A stretch of DNA of 64,000 bases from Roseococcus sp. SYP-B2431 (GCF_004336745.1 NZ_SJXD01000011.1:1054001-1118000); one strand, 5' to 3'. Counted from the stretch's first letter, positions 33,443 through 42,385 are shown. Translations and numbers: made by a program. The notes: generated by a model from the sequence alone, not told the origin.

Positions 33443-34207
33443 ATGAGTCCAGCGGCGAAGCACATCCTGGATGCGCGGCGGGCGAAGCGGATCCTGGCGC
33501 CGCTCGGCGCCGCGGCCCCGGGGACGCCGGCGGAGGGCTATGCCCTCCAGTTCGAGGTGGCGACGGGCCTGGGCGCCGTGCCGCCGGCCGGCTTCAAGAT
33601 CGGCGCGACGACGAAGCAGATGCAGGACTATCTCGGCCTGCCGCACCCAGCGGCCGGCTTCGTGCCGGCCGCGAGCCTGAAGGCCGAGGGCGTGGCCCTC
33701 CCCTTCGCCGATTTCCTGAACGTCGGCGTGGAGTGCGAGGTGGGCGTGCGGCTCGGCGCCGACCTGCCCTTCGGCCCCACCACCCGTGCCCAGGCCGAAG
33801 CCGCCGTGGCCGAGGTGTTCCCCGCCATCGAGATCGTCGAGAGGCGCTACGGAGACCTGGCCGAGCTCGGCACGCCCACCCTCATCGCCGACCAGGTGTT
33901 CCATGCCGCCGGAGTGCTCGGCGCGCCGGATCCGGGCTGGAAGAGCCTGGACCTCGGGGCCATTCGCGGCGAGATGACGGTGGACGGGGTCTCCAAGGGC
34001 TCCGGCCATGGGCGCGACCTGCTGGGCCACCCCATGGAGGCGCTGGCCTGGCTCGCCCATTCCGGCGCCGCCGAGGTGTTCGGCGGGCTGCGGAAGGGGC
34101 AGGTGGTCTGGCTGGGCTCGGTGACGCCGCCGATCTGGCTGGACGGCCCATGCTCCGTGGTCGTCGCCTTCGAGGGACTGGGAAAGGTCGCCCTCCGCTT
34201 TTCGTGA
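33443..34207 (+). CDS. 2-keto-4-pentenoate hydratase / FAH-superfamily protein (second copy)
   Basis: A 254-residue MhpD-like protein. Blocks are the N-terminal helix, GFKIGATTKQMQDYLGL, the metal cluster VECEVGVRLGADLP (two Glu), AIEIVERRYGDL, and the C-terminal QVVWLGSVTPPIWL in place of the usual GSxTG. It differs enough from the copy at 13951-14709 to be a distinct subfamily. The ATG at 33443 is preferred over GTG 33434 because AAGGGAG lies 8 nt upstream. It follows rlmB directly. The substrate is unknown, and no aromatic ring-cleavage genes are near. Confidence 0.8.
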   Translation: MSPAAKHILDARRAKRILAPLGAAAPGTPAEGYALQFEVATGLGAVPPAGFKIGATTKQMQDYLGLPHPAAGFVPAASLKAEGVALPFADFLNVGVECEVGVRLGADLPFGPTTRAQAEAAVAEVFPAIEIVERRYGDLAELGTPTLIADQVFHAAGVLGAPDPGWKSLDLGAIRGEMTVDGVSKGSGHGRDLLGHPMEALAWLAHSGAAEVFGGLRKGQVVWLGSVTPPIWLDGPCSVVVAFEGLGKVALRFS

Positions 34208-34295
34208 AAGACTTTGTTAAGGCGATTCGCGGCAGAACATCCATGCCCGGCGATGTGCCGGCTTGGCCACCACCGCCAGAAGGGCGGGCAGCAGG

Positions 34296-34532
34296 ATGAA
34301 CCATCCCATGCCTCCCGACTGGAAGGAGATGCCGGACGAGCTGCAGCTCGTCCTCGCGAGCGAGGCCCTGCGCCGCGCCGCCGAGACCCTGGCCGAGCAT
34401 GCCGAGCTCCTGGCGCTGGAAATGGAAGGCGGCGCGCTCCGCGACCGTGGCGGGCCCGATGCGTTGCGTCTCTTCGCCTCCGTGGTGCGGGCGACCAGCC
34501 TGGAGGGCCTGGGGCCGGTCGGGCATGCGTGA
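34296..34532 (+). CDS. Small hypothetical protein
   Basis: A 78-residue acidic, Leu/Ala/Glu-rich protein, probably all helical (ELQLVLASEALRRAAETLAE). No family was recognised. The ATG at 34296 is the best of several; an ATG at 34263 would add 11 residues, and CAGG immediately before 34296 is a poor ribosome site. It lies between the hydratase and glpD genes on the same strand. Codon-position composition looks normal for this genome, supporting a real gene, but the evidence is modest. Confidence 0.55.
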   Translation: MNHPMPPDWKEMPDELQLVLASEALRRAAETLAEHAELLALEMEGGALRDRGGPDALRLFASVVRATSLEGLGPVGHA

Positions 34533-34681
34533 TCATTGGGCCGCCTCCGGCGGCCTGGCTTCGCCGTCCCACTGATGCGCTAGACCGGAAGGTGGGGGGC
34601 GGCGCCGGCCATTTCGGGCCCCGGCGCGGCGGCGGCCGCTTGCGCCTTTCCATTCCGGCTCCAGACCGGCATTTTCCGTCG

Positions 34682-36139
34682 ATGGAATCCTTCGACGTCC
34701 TGGTCATCGGTGGTGGGGTGAACGGCGCCGGCATCGCGCGCGACCTGGCGGGTCGCGGCCATTCCGTGCTCCTGGCCGAGCAGCGCGACCTGGCCCAGGC
34801 CACCTCCTCGGCCTCCTCCAAGCTCATCCATGGTGGCCTGCGCTACCTGGAGCACTACGAGTTCCGCCTGGTGCGCGAGGCGCTGGGCGAGCGCGAGATC
34901 CTGCTGCGGCTGGCCCCGCATATCATGTGGCCCATGCGCTTCGTCCTGCCGCATCGGCCGGAGATGCGGCCGCGCTGGATGATCCGGGCCGGCCTCTTCC
35001 TCTACGACCATCTCGCCAAGCGCGTCTCGCTGCCCGGCGCCGAAGCCTTCCGGACGGCGGAGAACCCGATGGGCGCGGCGCTGCGGCCCGAGATCACCCA
35101 TGCCTTCGCCTACTCCGACGGCTGGGTGGAAGACAGTCGGCTGGTCCTGCTCAATGCCCGCGACGCGGCGGCGCGGGGGGCCGACATCCGCACCCGCACG
35201 CTCTTCGAGGGCGCGACCCGCCATGCCGACCATTGGGAGGTCACGCTGCGCGGGCTGGACGAGCAGGCGCAGCGCTTCCGCGTGCGCGGCCTCGTGAACG
35301 CGGCAGGCCCCTGGGTGCAGCGGGCGCTGGACCTGGCGCATGCCCAGAAGCCGGGCGCGGTGCGGCTGATCCGCGGCAGCCACATCGTCCTGCCACGACT
35401 CTACGAGGGCAGCCACGCCTTCCTCCTGCAGAACGACGACCGGCGCGTGGTCTTCGTGATCCCCTACGAGGATCGCTTCAGCCTCGTCGGCACCACCGAC
35501 GTGCCGCATGAGGGCGACCCGTCCCATCCAGTCTGCACGCCGGAGGAGGCCGAGTATCTCTGCGCCGCCGTCTCGCGGCAGTTCCGCCGGGCGATCACGC
35601 CGGCCGAGGTCGTATGGACCTATTCGGGCGTGCGCCCGCTCTTCGACGACGGGGCGGCCGATCCCTCCTCGGTGACGCGCGACTACGTGCTGAAGCTCGA
35701 CGCCCAGGCGGCGCCGCTGCTGAGCGTCTATGGCGGCAAGATCACCACCTTCCGGCGGCTGGCCGAGGACGCGGCGGGGAAGATCGGCCAGGCGCTGGGC
35801 CGCGCGGGCACGCCCTGGACCTCCACCGCGGTGTTGCCCGGCGGCGAGCTCGGCGGGAAGACGCGCGAGGCGTTCGTCACCGAGATGGCGCGGGCGCTGC
35901 CCTTCCTGGACCCGGCCACGCTGCCGCGGCTGGTCCGCACCCATGGCAGCGACCTCGCGAAGGTGTTCGCCCATGGCCCTGGCGCCTCGCTGCCGGCCGG
36001 CCTCACCGAGGCCGAGCTGGACTGGATGAAGCGCGAGGAATGGGCCCGCACGGGAGAGGACGTGCTCTGGCGCCGCACCAAGCTCGGGCTGCACATGACG
36101 CCGATGGAACGGGACGCGGTCGCCGCCGCGATGGGCTGA
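34682..36139 (+). CDS. glpD: Aerobic glycerol-3-phosphate dehydrogenase GlpD
   Basis: Membrane-associated FAD enzyme that oxidises glycerol 3-phosphate to dihydroxyacetone phosphate and passes electrons to ubiquinone. The 485-residue product has the FAD motif VIGGGVNGAGIARDLAGRG, the GlpD block ATSSASSKLIHGGLRYLE, VNAAGPWVQ, IPYEDRFSLVGTTDV, VWTYSGVRPLFDD and YGGKITTFRRLAEDA, and a C-terminal helical domain. The length is normal. The ATG at 34682 lacks a clear Shine-Dalgarno. No glpK, glpF or glpR is present. The stop overlaps the start of the HAD gene. Confidence 0.95.
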   Translation: MESFDVLVIGGGVNGAGIARDLAGRGHSVLLAEQRDLAQATSSASSKLIHGGLRYLEHYEFRLVREALGEREILLRLAPHIMWPMRFVLPHRPEMRPRWMIRAGLFLYDHLAKRVSLPGAEAFRTAENPMGAALRPEITHAFAYSDGWVEDSRLVLLNARDAAARGADIRTRTLFEGATRHADHWEVTLRGLDEQAQRFRVRGLVNAAGPWVQRALDLAHAQKPGAVRLIRGSHIVLPRLYEGSHAFLLQNDDRRVVFVIPYEDRFSLVGTTDVPHEGDPSHPVCTPEEAEYLCAAVSRQFRRAITPAEVVWTYSGVRPLFDDGAADPSSVTRDYVLKLDAQAAPLLSVYGGKITTFRRLAEDAAGKIGQALGRAGTPWTSTAVLPGGELGGKTREAFVTEMARALPFLDPATLPRLVRTHGSDLAKVFAHGPGASLPAGLTEAELDWMKREEWARTGEDVLWRRTKLGLHMTPMERDAVAAAMG

Positions 36140-36771
36140 CGCGCCCGCAGCTGATCATCCTCGATTTCGACGGAACCCTCGCGGACAGCGCGCCCTGGTT
36201 CGCGGGCGAGCTCAACCGCGTGGCCCGGCGCTTCGGCTTCCGGGAGGTCGGCGACGAGGAGATGGAGCGGATGCGCCGCATGAACACGGCCGCCATCCTC
36301 CGCTTCCTGCGCGTCCCGTCCTGGAAGCTGCCCTTCATCGCCCGGCACATGCGGCGGCGCGTGGCGGAAGAGGCGGCCTCGATCCCGCTCTTCCCCGGCA
36401 CGCGGGCGCTGCTGGAGCGGCTGTCGCGGCGAGCGCCGCTGGCCATCGCAAGCTCCAATTCGGAAGCGAATATCCGCCGCATCCTGGGCCGCAGCGCGGC
36501 GCAGATCCGTCACTACGACTGCGGTGCCTCGCTCTTCGGGAAGGCGAAGAAGTTTCGCCGCCTGATCCACCGGGCCGAGGCCGATCCGCGCGCCGTCCTC
36601 TGCATCGGCGACGAACTCCGCGACATCGAGGCGGCCCAGATGGCCGGGTCGCGGTCCGTCGCGGTCACCTGGGGCTACGCCGCCGCTGAGGTATGGGTCG
36701 GCGGGAGGCCCGATCTCGTCGTCGACAAGATGGACGCGCTTCCCGCCCTCCTCGAAGCCTATCTGCCGTAG
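36136..36771 (+). CDS. HAD-superfamily hydrolase with probable CTG start
   Basis: A 211-residue phosphatase-like product with all HAD motifs: LDFDGTLADS (nucleophile Asp plus acid Asp), IASSNS (motif II), Lys in FGKAKKF, and the acidic pair in IGDELRDIEAA. A phosphoglycolate phosphatase-like cap lies between. No ATG, GTG or TTG occurs in frame near the domain start, and the nearest upstream ATG would place over 170 residues antisense-like within glpD. The best start is CTG at 36136, overlapping the glpD stop as CTGA, with translation coupled to glpD. The 3' end overlaps the convergent hyuB by 13 bp. Confidence 0.8.
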   Translation: MTRPQLIILDFDGTLADSAPWFAGELNRVARRFGFREVGDEEMERMRRMNTAAILRFLRVPSWKLPFIARHMRRRVAEEAASIPLFPGTRALLERLSRRAPLAIASSNSEANIRRILGRSAAQIRHYDCGASLFGKAKKFRRLIHRAEADPRAVLCIGDELRDIEAAQMAGSRSVAVTWGYAAAEVWVGGRPDLVVDKMDALPALLEAYLP

Positions 36772-38417
36772 ACGCGCTTCGCCTCGGCCGCGCTGACCAG
36801 CCCGTCCGCCACGTCACGCTCGACCAGGGCCGGGTCGCGCTCCTTCGGATCGCCCATGCCGCCGCCGCCGGGCAGCTTCAGCACGAGGTGCCGGCCCTTG
36901 GGGATGACCTGGAAGCCCTTGGTGCGCAGCACCGTGCCATTGGCATCGTCCAGCCCGACCCAGCCGCCCGCGCCCATGCCGCCGCCGAATCGGCCCTTGG
37001 GCGGATTGGCCACGCGGTCGAAGATGGCGTTCACGGCGAATTCGGCGTTCTTCTTCGCGCCGATCTCCATGATCTGGCCGAAGCCGCCGCGAGTCCTGCC
37101 GGGGCCCGCGCTGTCGGGACGCAGCTCCTTGCGCCAGAAGATCACGGGGGCGACGTTCTCCGTCGCCTCGACCGGCATGGTCCGCACGCCCGAGGGGAAG
37201 GCGATGCCGTCCAGCCCGTCCTTGGTCGGGCGCGCGCCGGTGCCGCCGGAGTTGAAGGTGATGATCTCGAAGTCATCCACCTCCGCCTGCTGGCCGGAAA
37301 CCTGCGAGCCCCCGCGCAACGGCGGGTTCCACAGCGCCGAACTGCCCTCGGCGTTCACCTTGTCGGGCACCGCCTGCGAGAGGCAGCCCATCATCAGGTC
37401 CGGAAGAAGCTGGCCCACGACGTGCCGCACGCTGACCGGATAGGGGCGCGGCGTGTTGAGGATGCAATCGTCGGGGATCTGCATGATGAAGGGCGCGAGG
37501 CTGGCCCAGTTGTTCGGGATCTCCGGCGCCACGACGCATTTGATCCCGAAGCAGGAATAGGCGCGGCAATAGGCGGCCGGCACGTTAATGCCGCGTGTGG
37601 AGAAGCCGGTGGTGCCCGTGTAGTCGACGACGATGTCCTCGGCCTCGACGCGCATGGCGGCTTTCAGCGTGACCTCGGCCTCGTAGCCGTCCGACTTGAT
37701 CGAGGCCTCCCAGACCTGGCCCTTGGGCAGCTTGGCGATCTCGGCCCGGGTGGCGGCGAGGCTGCTGTCGAAGATGAACTCCGCCAGCTCGTCCACGCCA
37801 TCCATTCCGTACTCGTCCATCATCTCGACGAGCCGCTTGGCGCCGGCGTCGTTGCAGGCGCAGAGCGAGTAGATGTCGCCCTCCAGCTCCACCGGCGTGC
37901 GGCTGCCGACGCGGATGAAATCGAAGAAGGTCTCGTTGGGGACGTTCTGATCGAAGCACTTCACGATGGGGATGTAGAGGCCTTCCTCGAAGACCGAGCG
38001 CCCCTCGGGGCCCATGCCGAGGCCGCCGATATCGATGATATGCGCGGTGTTCGCGAAGAGGCCGACGATCTTCCCGTTGCGGAAGGTGGGCGTGACGACC
38101 GTAAGGTCGTGCAGATGCCCGGTGCCAAGCCACGGGTCGTTGGTGATGTAGTGGTCACCCGGCTTCATCGTCGCGGCCGGGAACTTGGCCAGGAAGTGGC
38201 CGACGCTCTCCATCATGGAGTTCACGTGGCCGGGCGTGCCGGTGACGGCCTGAGCCAGCATGCGGCCCTTGAGGTCGAAGATGCCCGCGGAAAGGTCGCC
38301 CGCCTCGCGCACCGTGGTGCTGAAGGCGGTGCGGATCATGGTCTGCGCCTGCTCCTCGACCACCGCGATGAGGCGGTTCCACTGGATCTGGCGCTGGATC
38401 TTTTCGAGGGCGTTCAT
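36759..38417 (-). CDS. hyuB: Hydantoinase B / oxoprolinase-family subunit
   Basis: The 552-residue HyuB-type subunit works with HyuA in ATP-dependent hydrolysis or carboxylation (N-methylhydantoinase, oxoprolinase, acetophenone or acetone carboxylase, caprolactamase). Family blocks are NRLIAVVEEQAQTMIRTAFS, GTPGHVNSMM, ITNDPWLGTGHLHDLTVVTP, GRFGGGMGAGG, and the C-terminal KLPGGGGMGDPKERDP. The ATG shares a base with the hyuA stop (TGATG). It is the last gene of the SDR-hyuA-hyuB operon. The substrate cannot be assigned from sequence. Confidence 0.92.
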   Translation of the reverse strand: MNALEKIQRQIQWNRLIAVVEEQAQTMIRTAFSTTVREAGDLSAGIFDLKGRMLAQAVTGTPGHVNSMMESVGHFLAKFPAATMKPGDHYITNDPWLGTGHLHDLTVVTPTFRNGKIVGLFANTAHIIDIGGLGMGPEGRSVFEEGLYIPIVKCFDQNVPNETFFDFIRVGSRTPVELEGDIYSLCACNDAGAKRLVEMMDEYGMDGVDELAEFIFDSSLAATRAEIAKLPKGQVWEASIKSDGYEAEVTLKAAMRVEAEDIVVDYTGTTGFSTRGINVPAAYCRAYSCFGIKCVVAPEIPNNWASLAPFIMQIPDDCILNTPRPYPVSVRHVVGQLLPDLMMGCLSQAVPDKVNAEGSSALWNPPLRGGSQVSGQQAEVDDFEIITFNSGGTGARPTKDGLDGIAFPSGVRTMPVEATENVAPVIFWRKELRPDSAGPGRTRGGFGQIMEIGAKKNAEFAVNAIFDRVANPPKGRFGGGMGAGGWVGLDDANGTVLRTKGFQVIPKGRHLVLKLPGGGGMGDPKERDPALVERDVADGLVSAAEAKRVYGR

Positions 38418-40507
38418 CAGGCTTCTCCTCGCGTCAGTTCCAGGTAACCCAAGCCATCCACCCGGCAGGACCAGCCGGGGCCGACCAGCGTGCTCGTCTC
38501 ATCCTCGGCCACGATGCAGGGGCCGGACACCTTCGCGCCGGGACTCATCTGCGTCCGGTCATAGATCTGCCAGGTCGCGACCTGGCCCGTCGACGTGTCG
38601 CGCACCTGCTGGGTGCGGATCGGCGCGGGCGCCGGGGCGTCGGCCACAGCCGCGATGGGCTGCACCGCCTCCACCTTCGTCGCAACGGTGACGGCGAAGC
38701 TCAGCACCTCCACGTCGGAACCCGGCACGGGACGATCGTAGAAGCGCGTGTATTCGGCGTCATAGGCCGTGCGGATGTCGGCGATATCGGCCTCGACCAG
38801 CGGGCGCACCGGCAGGGCGACGGCGATCTCATGACCCTGCCCCACATAGCGCATATAGCCGATGCGGTGCTCGACGGTCTCGGCGCCGAAGCTGCCTTCG
38901 GCCACCACCTTCGAGGCCTCCGCGCTCATCGAGGCCAGCAGCGCGTTCACGCCCGCCACGTCGAAGCTGGCGAAGCGCGTGTAGAGGCTCTTGACGACCT
39001 CATATCCCACCGGCGCGCGGAGGAATCCGATGGCCGAGCCCACGCCCGCGCCGCTCGGCACCAGCAGGCGCTTCACGCCGATCTTCTCCGCCACGCGATA
39101 GCCATGCACGGGCCCGCCGCCGCCGAAGGCGATGATGGCGCGGCCCTCATAGGACTTCGCGGATTCGATGGCATGGACGCGGGCCGCATTGGCCATGTTC
39201 TCGTCCACCATCTCGACCACGCCGAGTGCCGCCATGCCGGCATCGAGCCCGAGGCCCTTGCCGACATGCTCCGACAGCGCCGAGGCAGCCGCGTCAGGGT
39301 GCAGCTTCAGCGCGCCGCCCGCGAAGGCGACGGGATCGTAGCGGCCCAGCGTCAGGTTCGCGTCCGTCACGGCCGGCTTGTCGCCGCCGCGCCCATAGCA
39401 GGCCGGCCCCGGATCGGCGCCCGCGGATTCCGGCCCAACCTGGATGCGTCCCATGCTGTCGAGATGCGCGAGCGAGCCGCCGCCGGCGCCGATCTCCACC
39501 ATCTCGATCACGGGGATGCGCAGCGGCAGGCCCGAGCCCTTGCGGAAGCGGCCCACGCGCGCGACCTCGAAGGTGCGGCTCGCCTGGGGCGCGAAATCGT
39601 CGATGAGGCAGACCTTGGCCGTGGTGCCGCCCATGTCGAAGCTCAGCACCTTCTCCCAGCCGAGCTGGCGCGCGACATGGGCCGAGAAGATGGCGCCGCC
39701 CGCCGGGCCGCTTTCCACCAGCCGGATCGGGAAGCGCGAGGCCGTCTCGATCGTCGTCAGCCCGCCGCCGGAGAGCATCAGGAAGAGCGGGCGGGTCATC
39801 CCGCCCGAGCGCAGCCCGGCCTCCAGGCGCGCGAGGTAGCTCGCCATCAGCGGCTGGACATAGGCATTGGCGACGGTGGTGCTGAAACGCTCCCACTCGC
39901 GCATCTCGGGGCTCACCTCGGAGCTCAGCGAGATGGGCAGGCCGGCCCATTCGGAACGGACGATCTCCGCCGCGCGCTTCTCGTGCACGGGGTTCACGAA
40001 GCCGTGCAGGAAGCCGATGGCGAGGCTCTCGATGCCCTCGGACTTCAGGAAGGGGATGTGCGCGCGCACCGCCGCCTCGTCGAGCGGAATCAGGACCTGG
40101 CCGGTGTTGTCGAGGCGCTCGGGCACCGGCAGTCGCCAGCGGCGCGGCACCAGCGGCTGCGGCAGCTCGATGTTGAGGTCGTACTGGTCGTAGCGGCTCT
40201 CATTGCCGAGCGCGAGGACGTCGCGGAAGCCCTCGGTGGTCAGCAGCGCCGTCTTCGCGCCCTTGCGCTCGATGAGCGCATTGGTCGCGAGCGTCGTGCC
40301 GTGGATCAGCAGCACGATGTCGGAAGGCTGCATGCCGGCCTTGGCCAGCACGGCGCGCACGCCCTCCAGCACGCCGAGCTCGGGCGCATGGGGGGTCGTG
40401 AGAACCTTGGTGGTCCAGCGCGAAACCTGGTCCTCGGCCGTCGTCGCTTCGACGGCCACATCCGTGAAGGTGCCGCCGATGTCGACGGCGAGCCGAGCGT
40501 TGCTCAC
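38417..40507 (-). CDS. hyuA: Hydantoinase A / oxoprolinase-family subunit
   Basis: A 696-residue ATP-binding subunit of the HyuAB pair. The N-terminal ASKHA fold shows DIGGTFTDVAVE and HGTTLATNALIERKGAKTAL. The second nucleotide-binding part is LSFDMGGTTAKVCLIDD, with GAGGGSLAHLDSMGRIQVGP, AFGGGGPVHGY and VPSGAGVGSAIGF following. The start is GTG at 40507, overlapping the SDR stop (GTGA). The frame remains open upstream to 42373, but that stretch runs through the SDR and dehydrogenase genes and is not part of the protein. Confidence 0.92.
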   Translation of the reverse strand: MSNARLAVDIGGTFTDVAVEATTAEDQVSRWTTKVLTTPHAPELGVLEGVRAVLAKAGMQPSDIVLLIHGTTLATNALIERKGAKTALLTTEGFRDVLALGNESRYDQYDLNIELPQPLVPRRWRLPVPERLDNTGQVLIPLDEAAVRAHIPFLKSEGIESLAIGFLHGFVNPVHEKRAAEIVRSEWAGLPISLSSEVSPEMREWERFSTTVANAYVQPLMASYLARLEAGLRSGGMTRPLFLMLSGGGLTTIETASRFPIRLVESGPAGGAIFSAHVARQLGWEKVLSFDMGGTTAKVCLIDDFAPQASRTFEVARVGRFRKGSGLPLRIPVIEMVEIGAGGGSLAHLDSMGRIQVGPESAGADPGPACYGRGGDKPAVTDANLTLGRYDPVAFAGGALKLHPDAAASALSEHVGKGLGLDAGMAALGVVEMVDENMANAARVHAIESAKSYEGRAIIAFGGGGPVHGYRVAEKIGVKRLLVPSGAGVGSAIGFLRAPVGYEVVKSLYTRFASFDVAGVNALLASMSAEASKVVAEGSFGAETVEHRIGYMRYVGQGHEIAVALPVRPLVEADIADIRTAYDAEYTRFYDRPVPGSDVEVLSFAVTVATKVEAVQPIAAVADAPAPAPIRTQQVRDTSTGQVATWQIYDRTQMSPGAKVSGPCIVAEDETSTLVGPGWSCRVDGLGYLELTRGEA

Positions 40508-41292
40508 CACCCGCGCACCACTCCACCGTCCATGCGCAGGATGCTGCCGGTGATATAGGCCGCCTGCGGGCTGCAAAGGAAAGCGGCCATCGGCCCGAAC
40601 TCGCTCGGCAGGCCGTAGCGCCCGGCCGGGATCGTCTTGTTGCGCTCGGCAATGACCTCGTCGGCCGTCTTGCCCTGCTTCTTCGCCGCGGCCGAGGCGA
40701 GTTCGATGCTGCGATCCGTGCGGATGGCGCCGGGGGCGACGATGTTGCAGGTCACGCCATCGGCCGCGACCTCGGCGGAGAGCGTCTTCATCCAGCCCAT
40801 GATGCCGGCCCGCAGCGTGTTGCTCAGCACGAGGTTGGGCAGCGGCTGCAGCATGCCGCTGCTGCCCACGTTCAGGATGCGGCCGTACTTCTGCGCGCGC
40901 ATGGCCGGCAGCAGCCTGTTCGCGACGCGGATCGGGTGAAGCACGATGCGCGGGAACCAAGTCGCCAGAAGCTCCTCGGTGAGGTCCACCGCCGCGCCGG
41001 GCGGCGGCCCGCCATGGTTCTGAACCAGGATGTCCACGCCGCCCATGGCCTTCACCGCGCCATCGGCCAGGGCGTCCATCTGCTCGCCGCTGGCCACGTC
41101 CGCCGGAATGCCCACGCAGGAGGTGGCACCCAGCGAGATCAGCTCGCGCGCCGCGACGTCCAGCGTCGCCTGATCGCGGCCGCTGATCACCAGGGCCGCG
41201 CCCTCCGCCGCCAGTGCATCCGCGATCGAGCGCCCGAGCCCCTTGGAGGCCCCCATCACCAGCGCGCGCTTGCCCTTGAGACCCAGATCCAT
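40504..41292 (-). CDS. SDR-family oxidoreductase lacking the YxxxK catalytic pair
   Basis: A 262-residue classical-length short-chain dehydrogenase. The Rossmann motif MGASKGLGRSIADAL and the NHGG equivalent of NNAG (VQNHGGPPPG) are present, as is the Ser (NVGSSG). Where the catalytic Tyr-x-x-x-Lys should lie the sequence reads LSNTLRAG, so both Tyr and Lys are replaced by Leu. The C-terminal cofactor block (NIVAPGAIRTDRS) and YITGSILRMDGG are normal. Catalysis by the usual mechanism seems impossible. The ATG at 41292 has AGGGAA about 10 nt upstream. It is the first gene of the hyuAB operon and divergent from a D-2-hydroxyacid dehydrogenase gene. Confidence 0.88.
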   Translation of the reverse strand: MDLGLKGKRALVMGASKGLGRSIADALAAEGAALVISGRDQATLDVAARELISLGATSCVGIPADVASGEQMDALADGAVKAMGGVDILVQNHGGPPPGAAVDLTEELLATWFPRIVLHPIRVANRLLPAMRAQKYGRILNVGSSGMLQPLPNLVLSNTLRAGIMGWMKTLSAEVAADGVTCNIVAPGAIRTDRSIELASAAAKKQGKTADEVIAERNKTIPAGRYGLPSEFGPMAAFLCSPQAAYITGSILRMDGGVVRGW

Positions 41293-41407
41293 GACGCAAC
41301 ATTCCCTCGAAGAATTCAGCGGGACCGTGCCGCCTGAGCCCCCCTCTGGCAAGCCGGGCCATGGCGGTTATGTTGCAGGCCAGTTCAGAAACGACCAGGA
41401 AATCGCC

Positions 41408-42385
41408 ATGCCCAAGCCCGTCCTGCTCATCACCCGCAAGCTCCCGGAAGCCATCGAGGCGAAGGCGGTTCAGAATTTCGACGCAAGGCTCAATCCGAAT
41501 GACGATCCCTGGTTCCGCAGCGGCGCCGAGATCGCGAAGCGCGCCACCGAGGCCAAGGCCGACGGGGTCCTCATCGCCGCCGGCGACCCGATGCACGCCG
41601 AAGCCATCGCCGCCCTGCCCGCCTCGGTGAAGGTCATCACCACCTTCAGCGTGGGCTACGACCATATCGACGTGAAGGCCGCCAAGGCGCGCGGCATCAC
41701 CGTCACCAACACGCCGGACGTGCTGAGCTTCGCGACCGCCGAGACGGCCATGACCCTCATGCTCATGGCCGCGCGCCGCGCCGGCGAGGGCGAGCGCATG
41801 GTCCGCGCCGGCAAGTGGGAAGGCTGGGCGCCGACGCAGCTCATGGGTGTCACGCTGGAGAAGAAGAAGCTCGGCATCCTCGGCTTCGGGCGCATCGGGC
41901 GCGAGCTGGCGCAGATGGCGCGCGGCTTCTCCATGGAGATCCACTACCGCGACATCAACAAGGTGCCGCCGGAGCTGGAGCAAGGCGCCATCTATCACGA
42001 CAATGACGACAGGTTCCTGAGCACCATCGACGTGATCTCGATGCACGTGCCCGGCGGCGACGCGACCCGCAAGTGGCTGAACGCCGAGCGTCTGGCGAAG
42101 ATGAAGAAGGGCAGCCTGGTCGTGAATTCCGGCCGCGGCGGCAGCGTGGACGACGAGGCGCTGATCGCCGCGCTCTCCTCCGGCCATATCCGCGCGGCCG
42201 GCCTCGACGTCTACGACGGCGAGCCGGTGGTGAACCCTGGCTACATGAAGCTGGAGAACGTGGCCCTGCTGCCGCACCTCGGCAGCGCCACCATCGAGGT
42301 GCGCGACGCCATGGGGCATCGCGCGCTGGACAACCTCATCGCGGTGCTGGTCGAGGGGAAGGACGCGCCCCACGCCGTCCGTTGA
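41408..42385 (+). CDS. D-2-hydroxyacid dehydrogenase (glyoxylate reductase-like)
   Basis: A 325-residue NAD(P)-dependent dehydrogenase of the glyoxylate/phosphoglycerate dehydrogenase family. The Rossmann motif is ILGFGRIGRELAQ. The catalytic triad shows as Arg in VVNSGRGGSVDDEA, Glu in DVYDGEPVVNPG and His in LLPHLGSAT. The substrate-loop VGYDHIDV is normal. The ATG at 41408 has CAGGAAA 7 nt upstream. It is divergent from the SDR-hyuAB operon with 115 bp between, so the units may share regulation. A double-hairpin repeat follows the stop and probably ends transcription. Confidence 0.92.
   Translation: MPKPVLLITRKLPEAIEAKAVQNFDARLNPNDDPWFRSGAEIAKRATEAKADGVLIAAGDPMHAEAIAALPASVKVITTFSVGYDHIDVKAAKARGITVTNTPDVLSFATAETAMTLMLMAARRAGEGERMVRAGKWEGWAPTQLMGVTLEKKKLGILGFGRIGRELAQMARGFSMEIHYRDINKVPPELEQGAIYHDNDDRFLSTIDVISMHVPGGDATRKWLNAERLAKMKKGSLVVNSGRGGSVDDEALIAALSSGHIRAAGLDVYDGEPVVNPGYMKLENVALLPHLGSATIEVRDAMGHRALDNLIAVLVEGKDAPHAVR

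Noticed and set aside
36693-40558. Long plus-strand open frames opposite hyuB and hyuA
   Set aside because: hyuA and hyuB carry complete conserved motifs and coupled starts; the antisense products match nothing I recognise.
40508-42373. An N-terminal extension of the HyuA frame upstream of GTG 40507
   Set aside because: The extension runs through the SDR gene and opposite the D-2-hydroxyacid dehydrogenase gene; the ASKHA fold starts exactly after the GTGA overlap.
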